From SIG223 sp964442785 (GTDB taxonomy: Bacteria > Bacillota_I > Bacilli_A > RFN20 > DUOF01), in the NCBI GenBank assembly GCA_964442785.1, contig CAYTZW010000001.1, positions 1-64,000 on the forward strand: DNA of 64,000 bases. Reading direction: 5' to 3'. Each line of letters begins with the position of its first letter. Within the stretch, counting starts at the first letter, position 1. The position numbers were made by a program, and so were the translations under genes. The notes below the pieces were generated by a model. That model was given only the letters and a program-made list of their open reading frames with translations, did not search any database and was not told the DNA's origin. Positions 53,249 to 62,208 of the stretch are shown here, piece by piece.

Positions 53249-54535
53249 ATGTTAGATATAAAATTAATAAGAGAAAATCCTGACATTGTTAAAGAAAATA
53301 TAAAGAAAAAATTTCAGGACGAAAAATTACCATTAGTAGACAAAGTAATTGAATTAGACCAAAAGGTAAGACTTCTAAAAAAAGAAGGAGATGACTTGAG
53401 GTCAGAAAGAAATAGTACCAGTAAAAACATTGGTGTCTTAATGAGTAAAAAACAAATAGAAGAAGCAAATAATGCTAAAAAAAGAGTTGTCGAAATAAAT
53501 GAAAGATTAATTAATATTGAAAAAGATGAAGAAGAATTAGACCAAGAAATTAGAAAAATAATGCTAGTGATACCTAATATTATTGATGCATCAGTTCCTA
53601 TTGGAAAAGATGATAGTGAAAATGTAGAAATTAAAAAATATGGAGAACCAGTTGTACCAAATTTTGAAATTCCACATCACGCAGACATAATAGCTTCTTT
53701 CAATGGTTTAGATAAAGAATCATCAGGCAGAACAAGTGGATATGGCTTTTATTATTTAATAGGAGAAATAGCAAGATTACATTCAGCAATGTTAAGTTAT
53801 GCAAGAGATTTTATGATTAATAGAGGTTTTGAATATTGTATTCCTCCATTTATGATTAGAGGAGATGTTGTAAATGGAGTTATGAGTTTTGCTGAAATGG
53901 AAAATATGATGTATAAAATTGAAAATGAAGATTTATATTTAATTGGTACTAGTGAACACTCAATGATAGGAAGATTTAAAGACCAAATAGTAAAAGAAAG
54001 TGAATTACCTATCAAACTAACTTCATATTCACCTTGTTTCAGAAAAGAAGTAGGAGCACACGGAATTGAAGAAAGAGGAATTTACAGAGTACATCAATTT
54101 GAAAAACAAGAAATGATAGTTTTATGTAAACCAGAAGAAAGTATGGACTGGTATAATAAAATGTGGAGTTATACCGTAGAATTCTTTAGAAGTTTAGATA
54201 TCCCTGTTAGAACATTAGAATGTTGTAGTGGTGATTTAGCAGATTTGAAAGTAAAAAGTTGTGATGTAGAAGCTTGGAGTCCAAGACAACAAAAATATTT
54301 TGAAGTTGGTTCTTGTTCAACATTAGGAGATGCTCAAGCTAGAAGACTTTCAATTAGAACAAAAGGCGAAAAAGGAAATTACTTAGTTCACACTTTAAAC
54401 AACACTGTATTAGCAACACCAAGAGGATTAATTGCTTTTCTTGAAAACAACTTAAATGAAGACGGAAGTATAAATATACCAACAGCATTACAATCTTATA
54501 TGGGTGGATTAAAAAAAATAGAAAAAAGAAAATAA
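53249..54535 (+). CDS. serS: Serine--tRNA ligase
   Basis: The product has 428 residues from ATG 53249 (MLDIKLIRENPDIVKENIKK), preceded by TAGGAGGAAAT; the longer frame starts inside the parS site. An N-terminal coiled-coil arm binds the tRNA-Ser long arm. The class II core has SPCFRKEVGAHG (motif 2) and a motif 3 region LNNTVLATPRGLIAFLEN. It follows gyrA, as in Bacillus. Confidence 0.97.
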   Translation: MLDIKLIRENPDIVKENIKKKFQDEKLPLVDKVIELDQKVRLLKKEGDDLRSERNSTSKNIGVLMSKKQIEEANNAKKRVVEINERLINIEKDEEELDQEIRKIMLVIPNIIDASVPIGKDDSENVEIKKYGEPVVPNFEIPHHADIIASFNGLDKESSGRTSGYGFYYLIGEIARLHSAMLSYARDFMINRGFEYCIPPFMIRGDVVNGVMSFAEMENMMYKIENEDLYLIGTSEHSMIGRFKDQIVKESELPIKLTSYSPCFRKEVGAHGIEERGIYRVHQFEKQEMIVLCKPEESMDWYNKMWSYTVEFFRSLDIPVRTLECCSGDLADLKVKSCDVEAWSPRQQKYFEVGSCSTLGDAQARRLSIRTKGEKGNYLVHTLNNTVLATPRGLIAFLENNLNEDGSINIPTALQSYMGGLKKIEKRK

Positions 54536-54557
54536 GTCAGAAAAGCTTATTTTTTTA
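54528..54557 (+). terminator. Terminator of serS
   Basis: AAATAAG (54530-54536) pairs with CTTATTT (54546-54552), then a T run. The stem overlaps the stop codon. Confidence 0.75.
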
Positions 54558-54638
54558 TTGCTTTAAATAATCTATGATTATTTAAGTTGATGATGATTAA
54601 AAATAATAATTATCAAAAATAAAAAAATAAAAATAAAG

Positions 54639-54667
54639 TTGTAAAATTTTATTTAATAACATATAAT
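54639..54667 (+). promoter_or_regulatory. Promoter of the SRP RNA gene
   Basis: -35 TTGTAA (54639-54644), 17-base spacer, perfect -10 TATAAT (54662-54667). The predicted start falls at the first bases of the RNA stem. Confidence 0.8.
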
Positions 54668-54671
54668 AATA

Positions 54672-54757
54672 GTGCTATCGCAATAGTAGAACATGAACCT
54701 GGTCAGATTCGGGAGAAAGCAGCCATAAGTGTAATCGCTGTGTGCGGTAGCCTTTTT
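54672..54757 (+). ncRNA. ffs: Signal recognition particle RNA, small bacterial (4.5S-like) form
   Basis: The RNA starts GTGCTATCGC and ends GCGGTAGCC, which pair as the closing helix. The apical part carries the universally conserved SRP core ACCTGGTCAG, a GGGAG tetraloop region and AAGCAGCCA. A T5 tract follows. The length of about 80 nt means no Alu domain, unlike the about 270-nt RNA of B. subtilis. The place just upstream of tadA-dnaX is the same as in Bacillus. Confidence 0.95.
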
Positions 54758-54769
54758 ATTAGAAAGGTG

Positions 54770-54785
54770 TGTTTCACGTGAAACA
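54770..54785. promoter_or_regulatory. parS site 2 (perfect), overlapping the tadA start
   Basis: TGTTTCACGTGAAACA is a perfect ParB site. The GTG of its CACGTG centre (54778) is the best start codon for tadA, with AAAGGTG immediately before the site. Confidence 0.95.
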
Positions 54786-55230
54786 ATTAGAATATATAAA
54801 TGAAGCATATAATCAAGCAAAAAAAGCTTATAAGCATAATGAAGTACCAGTCGGGGCTATTGTAGTCTATAAAAACAAAATTATTTCCAAAGGTTATAAT
54901 AAAAAAGAAAGAAAAAACAATTCTTTATATCACGCAGAAATAGTAGCAATCAATAAAGCTTGTAAAAAACTTAAATCGTGGAGATTGTCAGAATGTGAAT
55001 TATATGTAACTTTAGAGCCTTGTTTAATGTGTGCAGGATTAATAATTCAAAATAGAATATCAAAAGTTTATTATGGTTGTGAAGATAATAAAAGTGGTGC
55101 TTTAGGTGGCTTAATGGATATTAGAGAAATCAAAGGTTTAAATTTCTATCCTAAAGCAGAATGTTTAGAACATAAGGAAAGTTCTGAAATTTTAAAAAAG
55201 TTTTTTAAAGAAAAAAGAAAAAATGATTAA
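54778..55230 (+). CDS. tadA: tRNA-specific adenosine deaminase
   Basis: The product has 150 residues from GTG 54778 (MKQLEYINEAYNQAKKA), 9 bases after AGGTG; GTG 54769 would abut the ribosome site. The zinc deaminase motifs are HAEIVAI and PCLMCAGLI. It makes inosine at position 34 of tRNA-Arg(ACG). The start lies inside a parS site. Confidence 0.95.
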   Translation: MKQLEYINEAYNQAKKAYKHNEVPVGAIVVYKNKIISKGYNKKERKNNSLYHAEIVAINKACKKLKSWRLSECELYVTLEPCLMCAGLIIQNRISKVYYGCEDNKSGALGGLMDIREIKGLNFYPKAECLEHKESSEILKKFFKEKRKND

Positions 55231-55370
55231 GCAAAAATCCTATTTATTGAAAAGATATGATTTTTTAATAATTGTAAATTATTAAATATTTTATAAAAAA
55301 GAAATATATAATACTATTTTATATGGTTAAATACAAAAAAATAATGTATAATATTCAAGAGGTGAAAGCT

Positions 55371-57152
55371 ATGGCATATAAAGCTTTGTATAGAACTTAT
55401 CGTCCTCAATCTTTTGATGAAGTGATAGGACAAAAATACATTTTACAAACTATTAAAAATCAAATAAAAGAAGGAACAATATCGCACGCATATTTATTCA
55501 ATGGTCCAAGAGGAACTGGTAAAACCACAATGGCTAAGTTACTTGCAAAAGCAGTTAATTGTGAGAGTGATGATATTAAACCTTGTAATGAATGTGAAAG
55601 TTGTAAGGAAATAACAGAAGGCTCACACCCAGATGTTATTGAAATAGATGCTGCTAGTAATACTGGAGTTGATGATGTTCGTGAAATAATTGAAAAAGTA
55701 AAATATGCTCCTGCTAGAGGAAAATATAAAATTTACATTATTGATGAAGTACATATGATGTCTACTAGTGCATTCAATGCTCTTTTGAAAACTTTAGAAG
55801 AACCTCCTGCTCACGTAATATTTGTTTTAGCAACGACAGAGGTTAATAAGGTCTTACCTACTATTTTGTCGAGATGTCAAAGATTTGATTTTACAAAAGT
55901 AAGTACAATAGATTTGAAAACGAAATTAAAAGAAATATTAGAAAAAGAAAATAAAAAATATGAAGAAGGAGTAATTGATGCTATCGCTGAATTAGCAGAA
56001 GGTGGTGTTCGAGATGCGTTGTCTATTCTTGACCAAACTATTGCTTACGCAGTAGATAACATTACTGTTCAACATATTAAAGATATCTATGGAATTACTT
56101 CTAATAGCGAAAAAATATCTTTCCTAGAAAAAATATTCAATAATGATGTTATGGAAGTTTTAAATCAAATTGATACATTTGAAAGAAATGGTATTGATTT
56201 AGTTAAGTTAACTTCTTCTTTAATAGATTTATTGAAAGAATTAATTGTTATATCAAGTACTCATAATGAAAAGTTGTTGAAAATATTAACGTTAGAACAA
56301 GCTTCTGATTTGAATGATTTAGTTGAAAAAGAAAGTTTGTATCCTATGATAGATGTTCTACTAGAATCTTTATCAAATTATAAAAAATCTAATAACATTC
56401 GTGCTTTCTTTGAATTGGCAATTTTGAAATTATGTTCTTATTCTAAAAAAGAAAAAAAAGCAGTTGTTCTTACTGAAACTAAACCTATTGTTCAACCTAC
56501 ATCTTTGTCTTTTAAAGTAGAAACAGAACCTGTTGTAACAAAAAGTGATTTTGAACGTAAAGAAGAAAAAATAGAAATTAAGGAAGAAATAAAAGATGAA
56601 ATCAAAGAAGAAAATGTTTCACGTGAAACAACAGAAAATATTTTACCGGAAGGCTATTATAGAGAAAATGATAAAATAATTACTAAAGACGAAGATATTT
56701 ATAATGTTATGGTTCAAGCTACCAAAGACTCTATTGTGGAGATTAAAAGTAAATGGACTGTTTTATCAGGATTTACGGGCAATCCTAAGTATGGAGTTAT
56801 TATTGGTCTTTTAATGGGTACTACTCCAGTAGCAGCTTGTAATAATGCTGTTTTATTAGCTTGTGAAAGTGATGTTGATGTTTCTATTTTAGAAAATGTA
56901 AAAAATAAGGTACTAATTAGAGATTTTTTTAAAAATCTCTATAATAAAGAAATTGAATATTATCCTTTAACTAAAAAGAAGTTTTTATTTTATAAAGATG
57001 AGTATTTAAAACTTAGGTCAGCACATAAATTACCAGAAGCTCAAAAAATTGTTGTTGAACCTATTAATATAAAATATAATGATGCTCAAAATGATCAAGC
57101 TTTAGATTATGGAAAGAAAATTTTTGGCGATTTTGTTACAGTGGAGGAATAA
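55371..57152 (+). CDS. dnaX: DNA polymerase III gamma/tau subunit
   Basis: The product has 593 residues from ATG 55371 (MAYKALYRTYRPQSFDEVIGQ) with GAGGTG upstream; the in-frame extension to 55323 lacks a site. Walker A is GPRGTGKTTMAKLLAKAV, the zinc module has cysteines C-x8-C-x2-C-x2-C, DEVHMMS follows, and the sensor SRCQRF is present. Domain III and a tau-like tail follow. A perfect parS site is embedded in the coding sequence (NVSRET). It loads the clamp. Confidence 0.97.
   Translation: MAYKALYRTYRPQSFDEVIGQKYILQTIKNQIKEGTISHAYLFNGPRGTGKTTMAKLLAKAVNCESDDIKPCNECESCKEITEGSHPDVIEIDAASNTGVDDVREIIEKVKYAPARGKYKIYIIDEVHMMSTSAFNALLKTLEEPPAHVIFVLATTEVNKVLPTILSRCQRFDFTKVSTIDLKTKLKEILEKENKKYEEGVIDAIAELAEGGVRDALSILDQTIAYAVDNITVQHIKDIYGITSNSEKISFLEKIFNNDVMEVLNQIDTFERNGIDLVKLTSSLIDLLKELIVISSTHNEKLLKILTLEQASDLNDLVEKESLYPMIDVLLESLSNYKKSNNIRAFFELAILKLCSYSKKEKKAVVLTETKPIVQPTSLSFKVETEPVVTKSDFERKEEKIEIKEEIKDEIKEENVSRETTENILPEGYYRENDKIITKDEDIYNVMVQATKDSIVEIKSKWTVLSGFTGNPKYGVIIGLLMGTTPVAACNNAVLLACESDVDVSILENVKNKVLIRDFFKNLYNKEIEYYPLTKKKFLFYKDEYLKLRSAHKLPEAQKIVVEPINIKYNDAQNDQALDYGKKIFGDFVTVEE
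56615..56630. promoter_or_regulatory. parS site 3 (perfect), inside dnaX
   Basis: TGTTTCACGTGAAACA lies in the coding sequence for the linker before the dnaX C-terminal region, where it encodes VSRET with flanking residues. A parS inside a coding gene is also known in B. subtilis (spo0J). Confidence 0.95.
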
Positions 57153-57155
57153 AAA

Positions 57156-57653
57156 ATGAAATTTGAAAAAGTTAGTTATGAACAATTTAAGAAAGATTTA
57201 TTAAAAGCTGGTATGAATTATGATGAAAAAAAGATTGAAGAAATTTATCAATCTATCATTTTACCAACAAGAGGAACTAAAAGTTCTGCAGGATATGATT
57301 TTAGATTGCCTTATGATTTAGAAGTAAAAGCAAATCAAACAACATCTTTTTTACCAACAGGAATAAAGTGCGAAATTGATGATGACAAGGTTCTTATTTT
57401 AGCTCCAAGAAGTAGTTTAGGAACTAAATATGGTTTTGAACTTTCTAATACAATAGGAGTAATTGACGCTGATTATTATAATAATCCTGATAATGAAGGT
57501 GATATAGCAGTTAAATTTAAAGTTGCAGTTGATATGAACTTTAAAGCTAATGATAGAATTGTTCAAGGAATTATAATGAAATATTATAAAGTAGATGATG
57601 ATAATAGTAATGACCAACGTTCTGGTGGCTTTGGAAGTACAGGAAAAATATAA
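57156..57653 (+). CDS. dut: dUTP diphosphatase (trimeric family)
   Basis: The protein has 165 residues. All five dUTPase motifs can be traced: SSAGYDFRLP (I), PRSSLGTKYG (II), NTIGVIDADYY (III), DRIVQGII (IV) and RSGGFGSTG (V). A 35-40-residue N-terminal extension precedes motif I. It removes dUTP and supplies dUMP. It is inserted between dnaX and ybaB, which are usually adjacent, 3 bases after dnaX. Confidence 0.93.
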   Translation: MKFEKVSYEQFKKDLLKAGMNYDEKKIEEIYQSIILPTRGTKSSAGYDFRLPYDLEVKANQTTSFLPTGIKCEIDDDKVLILAPRSSLGTKYGFELSNTIGVIDADYYNNPDNEGDIAVKFKVAVDMNFKANDRIVQGIIMKYYKVDDDNSNDQRSGGFGSTGKI

Positions 57654-57669
57654 ATAAGGAGAGATAAAA

Positions 57670-57978
57670 ATGAATATTAATATGATTATGCAACAAGCAC
57701 AAAAAATGCAAAAAGAACTTGAAAAAGCAAAAAAAGAATTTGAGCAAAAAGAGTTGACTTTCTCTAGCAATGGAGATGCCTTAACTTTAGTTATTAAAGG
57801 AAATAAAGAAATTGTTAGTATCAATATTGATAAAGATTTAATTGATCCTGATGATAAAGAAATGCTTGAAGATATGTTGAAAGTTGCTTTGAATGACGCT
57901 ATTAAGAACATTGATGCAGAAATGGAAAAAATTCTTTCAAAAGCAAGTGGCGGAATGAATATTCCAGGTCTTTATTAA
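57670..57978 (+). CDS. ybaB: Nucleoid-associated protein YbaB/EbfC family
   Basis: This 102-residue protein starts NINMIMQQAQKMQKELEKAK, carries conserved LTLVIKGNKEI then IDKDLIDPDDKEMLEDML, and ends GGMNIPGL. It binds DNA. It lies 1 base before recR, the conserved dnaX-ybaB-recR arrangement apart from dut. Confidence 0.96.
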   Translation: MNINMIMQQAQKMQKELEKAKKEFEQKELTFSSNGDALTLVIKGNKEIVSINIDKDLIDPDDKEMLEDMLKVALNDAIKNIDAEMEKILSKASGGMNIPGLY

Positions 57979-57979
57979 T

Positions 57980-58576
57980 ATGGAATTACCAGTTAGTTTA
58001 GAAAAATTAATTGATTCTTTCAAAAAAATACCAGGAGTAGGGAGAAAATCCGCTGAAAAGATAGCTTTTCAAGTTTTAGAATTAGATAAAGAAGCTCAAG
58101 TAAATTTATTAGACAGCATAAAAGGTGTAATTGAAAATATTAAAATTTGCTCTGAATGTGGTATGATTTGTGAAAATGACAAATGTGAAATATGCCAAGA
58201 TTTAACTAGAGATAGAAGTAAAATATGTGTTGTTGAAAATGTCAAAGATGTTTTTGCTTTAGAAAGAACTAAAGAGTATCAAGGATTATATCACGTGTTA
58301 GGTGGCTCAATTTCTCCTAGTAAAGGAATAATGCCTGATGATTTGAATTTAAAATCATTAGAAAGCAGAATTAATGAAGAAACAAAAGAAATTATCTTGG
58401 CAAATAGCACCAGTATTGACGGAGAAACAACGGCTTTATTTCTCAATAAATTATTAAGTAAATATGATGTTACCGTTACTCGTATTGGCTATGGTATTCC
58501 AATGGGAGCTCAATTAGATTATGCTGATGACTTCACTTTAATTAGAGCAATGGAAAGTAGAAAAAAGTATAAATAA
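57980..58576 (+). CDS. recR: Recombination protein RecR
   Basis: This 198-residue protein has a helix-hairpin-helix (KKIPGVGRKSAEKIAFQVL), a four-Cys zinc finger (C-x2-C ... C-x2-C in the CSECGM to CEICQD region) and a TOPRIM domain (ICVVENVKDVFALE). It acts with RecF, which is also in this window. Confidence 0.97.
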   Translation: MELPVSLEKLIDSFKKIPGVGRKSAEKIAFQVLELDKEAQVNLLDSIKGVIENIKICSECGMICENDKCEICQDLTRDRSKICVVENVKDVFALERTKEYQGLYHVLGGSISPSKGIMPDDLNLKSLESRINEETKEIILANSTSIDGETTALFLNKLLSKYDVTVTRIGYGIPMGAQLDYADDFTLIRAMESRKKYK

Positions 58577-58600
58577 AAACTGTTATGAATAAAGTTAATT

Positions 58601-58789
58601 ATGAAGATATATCATAAGATAAAAAAATTCTTAGCAGTTTTTTTTGTTTTAATTGGATTAAAGTATTTGTTTTCTTTTTTTGAAATCTTTATTTCTACGT
58701 CTTTAATATTAGCTTTTCTTTGTGGCTATTTAGGAAAAATAGGAATTATCCTTTTTTTAGTTTATATTTTATTTACTTTAACAAAGTAA
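58601..58789 (+). CDS. Small membrane protein, BofA-like by position
   Basis: This 62-residue protein has two hydrophobic segments (about 8-30 and 35-60) with an intervening CGYLGKIGI. It lies between recR and tmk, where Bacillus has bofA (inhibitor of pro-sigma-K processing). BofA proteins end in a hydrophobic stretch with a GxxGIPGI-like turn, and this C-terminus is faintly similar. There is no good ribosome site. A 19-bp stretch just upstream (58578-58596) recurs in tmk at 58898-58916. Both the coding status and the BofA link are uncertain. Confidence 0.45.
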   Translation: MKIYHKIKKFLAVFFVLIGLKYLFSFFEIFISTSLILAFLCGYLGKIGIILFLVYILFTLTK

Positions 58790-58850
58790 AAAGTTTGTCT
58801 TTTTATAGTAAATCAGCCCCTTAAATGTTATAATTATTAAGGGTGATATG

Positions 58851-59489
58851 ATGAGTTTGTTTATTACTATAGAAGGTGGAGACGGCACTGGAAAAACAAC
58901 TGTTATGAATAAAGTTGTTGAACGTTTAGAAAAAGAAAATTTTGACATTGCGAGAACTAGAGAACCAGGTGGAACTAAGATTGGAAATCAAATAAGGAAT
59001 GTTATTTTAGATAAGGAAAATACTGGTATCACTGGAATGTGTGAAACAATGCTTTTTGCTGCTGATAGGGCTCAACATATTGAAGAAGTGATTGTTCCTG
59101 CTTGTAAGGAAGGTAAAATTGTTATAAGTGATCGCTTTTTTGATAGTAATTTAGTATATCAAGGAATTATTCACGGGTATGGTATCAAGAATGTTTATGA
59201 ACTTAATATGATAGCAACTAAAGGAATAGTTCCAGATTTAACTTTATTGTTTGATTTAGATCCAAAAGAAGCTCAAAAAAGAATTTCTAGCAATAAAGAT
59301 AGAGAGGTAAATAGGTTAGATTTAAAAAGTATTGAGTATCATCAAAAAATAAGAGAAGCTTATTTAGAAGTTGCTAAAATGTTTCCTGAAAGAATAGTAA
59401 TTATCGATGCTAGTAGAAGTGTTCAAGAAATTGCAGATGAAGTATACACAATTATAAAAAAGAAAATTGAGATGACTAAAAATGATTAG
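58851..59489 (+). CDS. tmk: Thymidylate kinase
   Basis: The product has 212 residues from ATG 58851 (GGGTGAT five bases before; ATG 58848 is too close). P-loop EGGDGTGKTT, the TREPGGTKIG (DR-x) motif and the lid region are present. It makes dTDP. An extended -10 (TGTTATAAT, 58826-58834) supplies a promoter. It overlaps holB by 8 bases. Confidence 0.97.
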   Translation: MSLFITIEGGDGTGKTTVMNKVVERLEKENFDIARTREPGGTKIGNQIRNVILDKENTGITGMCETMLFAADRAQHIEEVIVPACKEGKIVISDRFFDSNLVYQGIIHGYGIKNVYELNMIATKGIVPDLTLLFDLDPKEAQKRISSNKDREVNRLDLKSIEYHQKIREAYLEVAKMFPERIVIIDASRSVQEIADEVYTIIKKKIEMTKND

Positions 59490-60480
59490 TAAAGAAAATC
59501 TGCAAGAACATCAAAAAGTAGCCTATAGAGTTGTTTATAATGCTTTCAAGGAAAATAAAGTTTCACAAGCTTTTTTGCTTTCAGGAGATGTTGGAACTCC
59601 TGTTTTTGACTTTGCAATGTTTATTGCTAAATCGCTTGTTTGTGAAAATGATGTTTTAGCGTGTGATAATTGTACCGATTGCTTAAGAATTGAAAATGGT
59701 AATTACGCAGATTTAATTATTGTTGACGGTTCTAAAGATAGTATAAAAAAAGATGATATTGATAACATTCAAAAAAGATTTAACAAAAGTTCTATTGAAG
59801 AAAAAGGTATAAAAATTTATATCATAAATTTATTAGAAAATTGTGCTACTGCTTCTGCAGTTAATAGTCTTTTAAAATTTTTAGAAGAACCAACGGAAAA
59901 TACTTATGCCATAATTACTACCAATAATATCAATGGTTTGTTGCCCACTATTATTTCACGTTGTCAAGTTATTAGAATTAACAATATGCCTAAAGAAAAT
60001 TTGATTAAAGAATTGCTTGAAAGTGGTTTTAGCAAAGAAGATTGTAATTTATTATCATCTTTATACACCAATAAAAAAGAAATTGAAGAAAATATCGAAG
60101 AAAGCAATTATTACCAAACAAAAGATTTATTTCTTGAAATGATAAATAATTACTTATTCGAAGGAATGGATTTGAATTATTATTATCAAGTTAATATGAT
60201 GAAAGAGTTGAGTAACTCTAAAATGGGTGTTAAAATGTTTTTATCTTTAATGGATCTTTTTGTAAAAGATTTGTTTTATTGTGAAAATGGAAAGAAAATT
60301 CATTTTGAAGAACAAATTAATATGTTACAAAAATGTTCAATGAAGTGGAAAAATAAAGAAAATATTTTGAAATATGTAATTGAGGCAAAGGAAGCAATCG
60401 AAAGAAAAGCCAATGCTACTCTAATCATTGACAAAATGTTATATCAAATAAGTCAGGAGGGTAACTATGGAAGAAAATAA
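59482..60480 (+). CDS. holB: DNA polymerase III delta' subunit
   Basis: This 332-residue AAA+-like clamp-loader subunit has a degenerate P-loop (SGDVGTPVFDFAMFIAK). It has four zinc cysteines (CENDVLACDNCTDC), the conserved VNSLLKFLEEPTENTYAIITTN block and SRCQ. Loss of the Walker A is normal for delta'. It overlaps tmk and ricT. Confidence 0.94.
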   Translation: MISKENLQEHQKVAYRVVYNAFKENKVSQAFLLSGDVGTPVFDFAMFIAKSLVCENDVLACDNCTDCLRIENGNYADLIIVDGSKDSIKKDDIDNIQKRFNKSSIEEKGIKIYIINLLENCATASAVNSLLKFLEEPTENTYAIITTNNINGLLPTIISRCQVIRINNMPKENLIKELLESGFSKEDCNLLSSLYTNKKEIEENIEESNYYQTKDLFLEMINNYLFEGMDLNYYYQVNMMKELSNSKMGVKMFLSLMDLFVKDLFYCENGKKIHFEEQINMLQKCSMKWKNKENILKYVIEAKEAIERKANATLIIDKMLYQISQEGNYGRK

Positions 60481-61300
60481 GTATTCGTTACAAGGAATTT
60501 TCTATGGTGTCGATATTAATAATCCTAAAGAAAAAAATCTTTATTACTTAAGTGAAATAGAAGATTTAAAAGAAGGTCAAACTGTAGTGGTGGAAACTTC
60601 TTTTGGGCTTGAAATAGGAAAAATAAATCGAAAAAAAGTTACTAAAGAAATCATTACTAGTGATGAAAATGTTCGAAAAATAATTAGATTAGCGACAAAT
60701 GAAGATATTAATCAATATGAAACTAATTTAGAATTGCAAAAGAAAGTCCAAAAAGATGTAGATGTCGCTATTGCAAATTCACAACTTCCTATGAAAGTAG
60801 TTGATATTAGATATACATTAGACCAAACAAAAGTTTTAATTTCTTATGTTTCTGAAGAAAGAGTGGATTTTAGAAATTTATTAAAAGACTTAGCAGCCAT
60901 TTTAAAATGTCGTATCGAATTAAGACAAATTGGAACTCGTGATAGGTCTGCTTTAATTGGTGGAATAGGTGTTTGTGGTTTACCACTTTGCTGTTCAACC
61001 TTTTTAAAGGAATTTGACGGTATTTCTATTAATATGGCTAAAAATCAAATGTTATCATTGAATATCGCTAAAATATCAGGACAATGTGGGAAACTATTGT
61101 GCTGTTTAAAATATGAAGACGGACAATATAGTGTGGCTAAACAAGGAATACCAAAAGTAGGCTTTAAACTAAAATATAAAGGAAAAATGTTTAAAATAGA
61201 TAGCATTAATTACATATCTGAACAAGTTAAACTAACTAATGAAGATAATGAAGTAGAAGTTATAACTTTAGAAGAATTGAGGAATTTAAAAAATGATTAA
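60467..61300 (+). CDS. ricT: PSP1-domain regulator RicT (YaaT)
   Basis: This 277-residue protein has the conserved VETSFGLEIGKI block and the Cys blocks GVCGLPLCCSTFLKEF and SGQCGKLLCCLKYE, which bind iron-sulphur clusters in the Ric complex. In Bacillus RicT with RicA and RicF steers RNase Y and affects sporulation and competence. It overlaps holB by 14 bases and rsmI by 8. yabA and trmN6, which follow in Bacillus, are absent. Confidence 0.95.
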   Translation: MEENKYSLQGIFYGVDINNPKEKNLYYLSEIEDLKEGQTVVVETSFGLEIGKINRKKVTKEIITSDENVRKIIRLATNEDINQYETNLELQKKVQKDVDVAIANSQLPMKVVDIRYTLDQTKVLISYVSEERVDFRNLLKDLAAILKCRIELRQIGTRDRSALIGGIGVCGLPLCCSTFLKEFDGISINMAKNQMLSLNIAKISGQCGKLLCCLKYEDGQYSVAKQGIPKVGFKLKYKGKMFKIDSINYISEQVKLTNEDNEVEVITLEELRNLKND

Positions 61301-62135
61301 ACAACAAACGTTTAAAAATAATAAACAAATTCTTTATTTAGTGGCAACTCCTATTGGAAATTTACAAGAGTTATCTCCAAGAGCTATCGAAATATTAAAA
61401 TCAGTGGACACTATTTTATGTGAAGATACGAGAACTACTAAAAGTTTATTAGATAAGTTTGCTATAAAAAATAATTTAGTTTCCTATCATAAATTTAATG
61501 AAAAACAAATGTGTGAAAAAGTTATCGAGCATTTGAAAAAAGGACAAAATATCGCTCTTGTTAGTGATGCAGGTTATCCTTCAATTTCTGATCCTGGAAA
61601 TATTTTAGTCAAAGAAGTTATTGCTCAAAATTATAATGTTTCTTGTGTGAATGGGTCGAATGCTTTACTTCCTGCTCTTGTTTGTTCAGGGTTAGATACT
61701 AATCATTTTTGTTTTTATGGTTTTTTAGATGCTAAAGAAACAATAAAAAATAAAGAATTAGAAAACTTAAAAAATTATCAAGAAACATTAATTTTTTATG
61801 AAGCCGCTAATAGAATAAAAGATACAATTAAATGTATTTATCACATTTTAGGAAATAGAAATATTGTCATTGCCAGAGAAATAACAAAACAATATGAAGA
61901 ATTTATTCGAGGAAATGTGGAAGAATTAATGGAAACTGATTTAGAATTAAAGGGAGAATGTGTTTTAATTATTTCGGGTAAAAAAGAAGAAAAAAGTGAA
62001 ATTGATAATTCAATTATTGAACTTACTCAAGATTTATTAAATCATAATTATAAATTAAAAGAAGCGTGTCAATTTATGGCAAAATTAAAAAATGTAAATA
62101 AAAATGAATTGTATGATTATTTCATCAAGAAATAG
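61293..62135 (+). CDS. rsmI: 16S rRNA 2'-O-ribose C1402 methyltransferase
   Basis: This 280-residue member of the tetrapyrrole-methylase-fold group has LVATPIGNLQELSPRAIE, LCEDTRTTKSLL, SDAGYPSISDPG and the C-terminal AREITKQYEEFIRG. It modifies C1402 of 16S rRNA. Confidence 0.96.
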   Translation: MIKQQTFKNNKQILYLVATPIGNLQELSPRAIEILKSVDTILCEDTRTTKSLLDKFAIKNNLVSYHKFNEKQMCEKVIEHLKKGQNIALVSDAGYPSISDPGNILVKEVIAQNYNVSCVNGSNALLPALVCSGLDTNHFCFYGFLDAKETIKNKELENLKNYQETLIFYEAANRIKDTIKCIYHILGNRNIVIAREITKQYEEFIRGNVEELMETDLELKGECVLIISGKKEEKSEIDNSIIELTQDLLNHNYKLKEACQFMAKLKNVNKNELYDYFIKK

Positions 62136-62208
62136 TTATTTATAATAAACTATCATTTACAAAAAGTTAATGATAAGGTATAATTTTTAGCAAAGGAGAA
62201 GTGAAATT

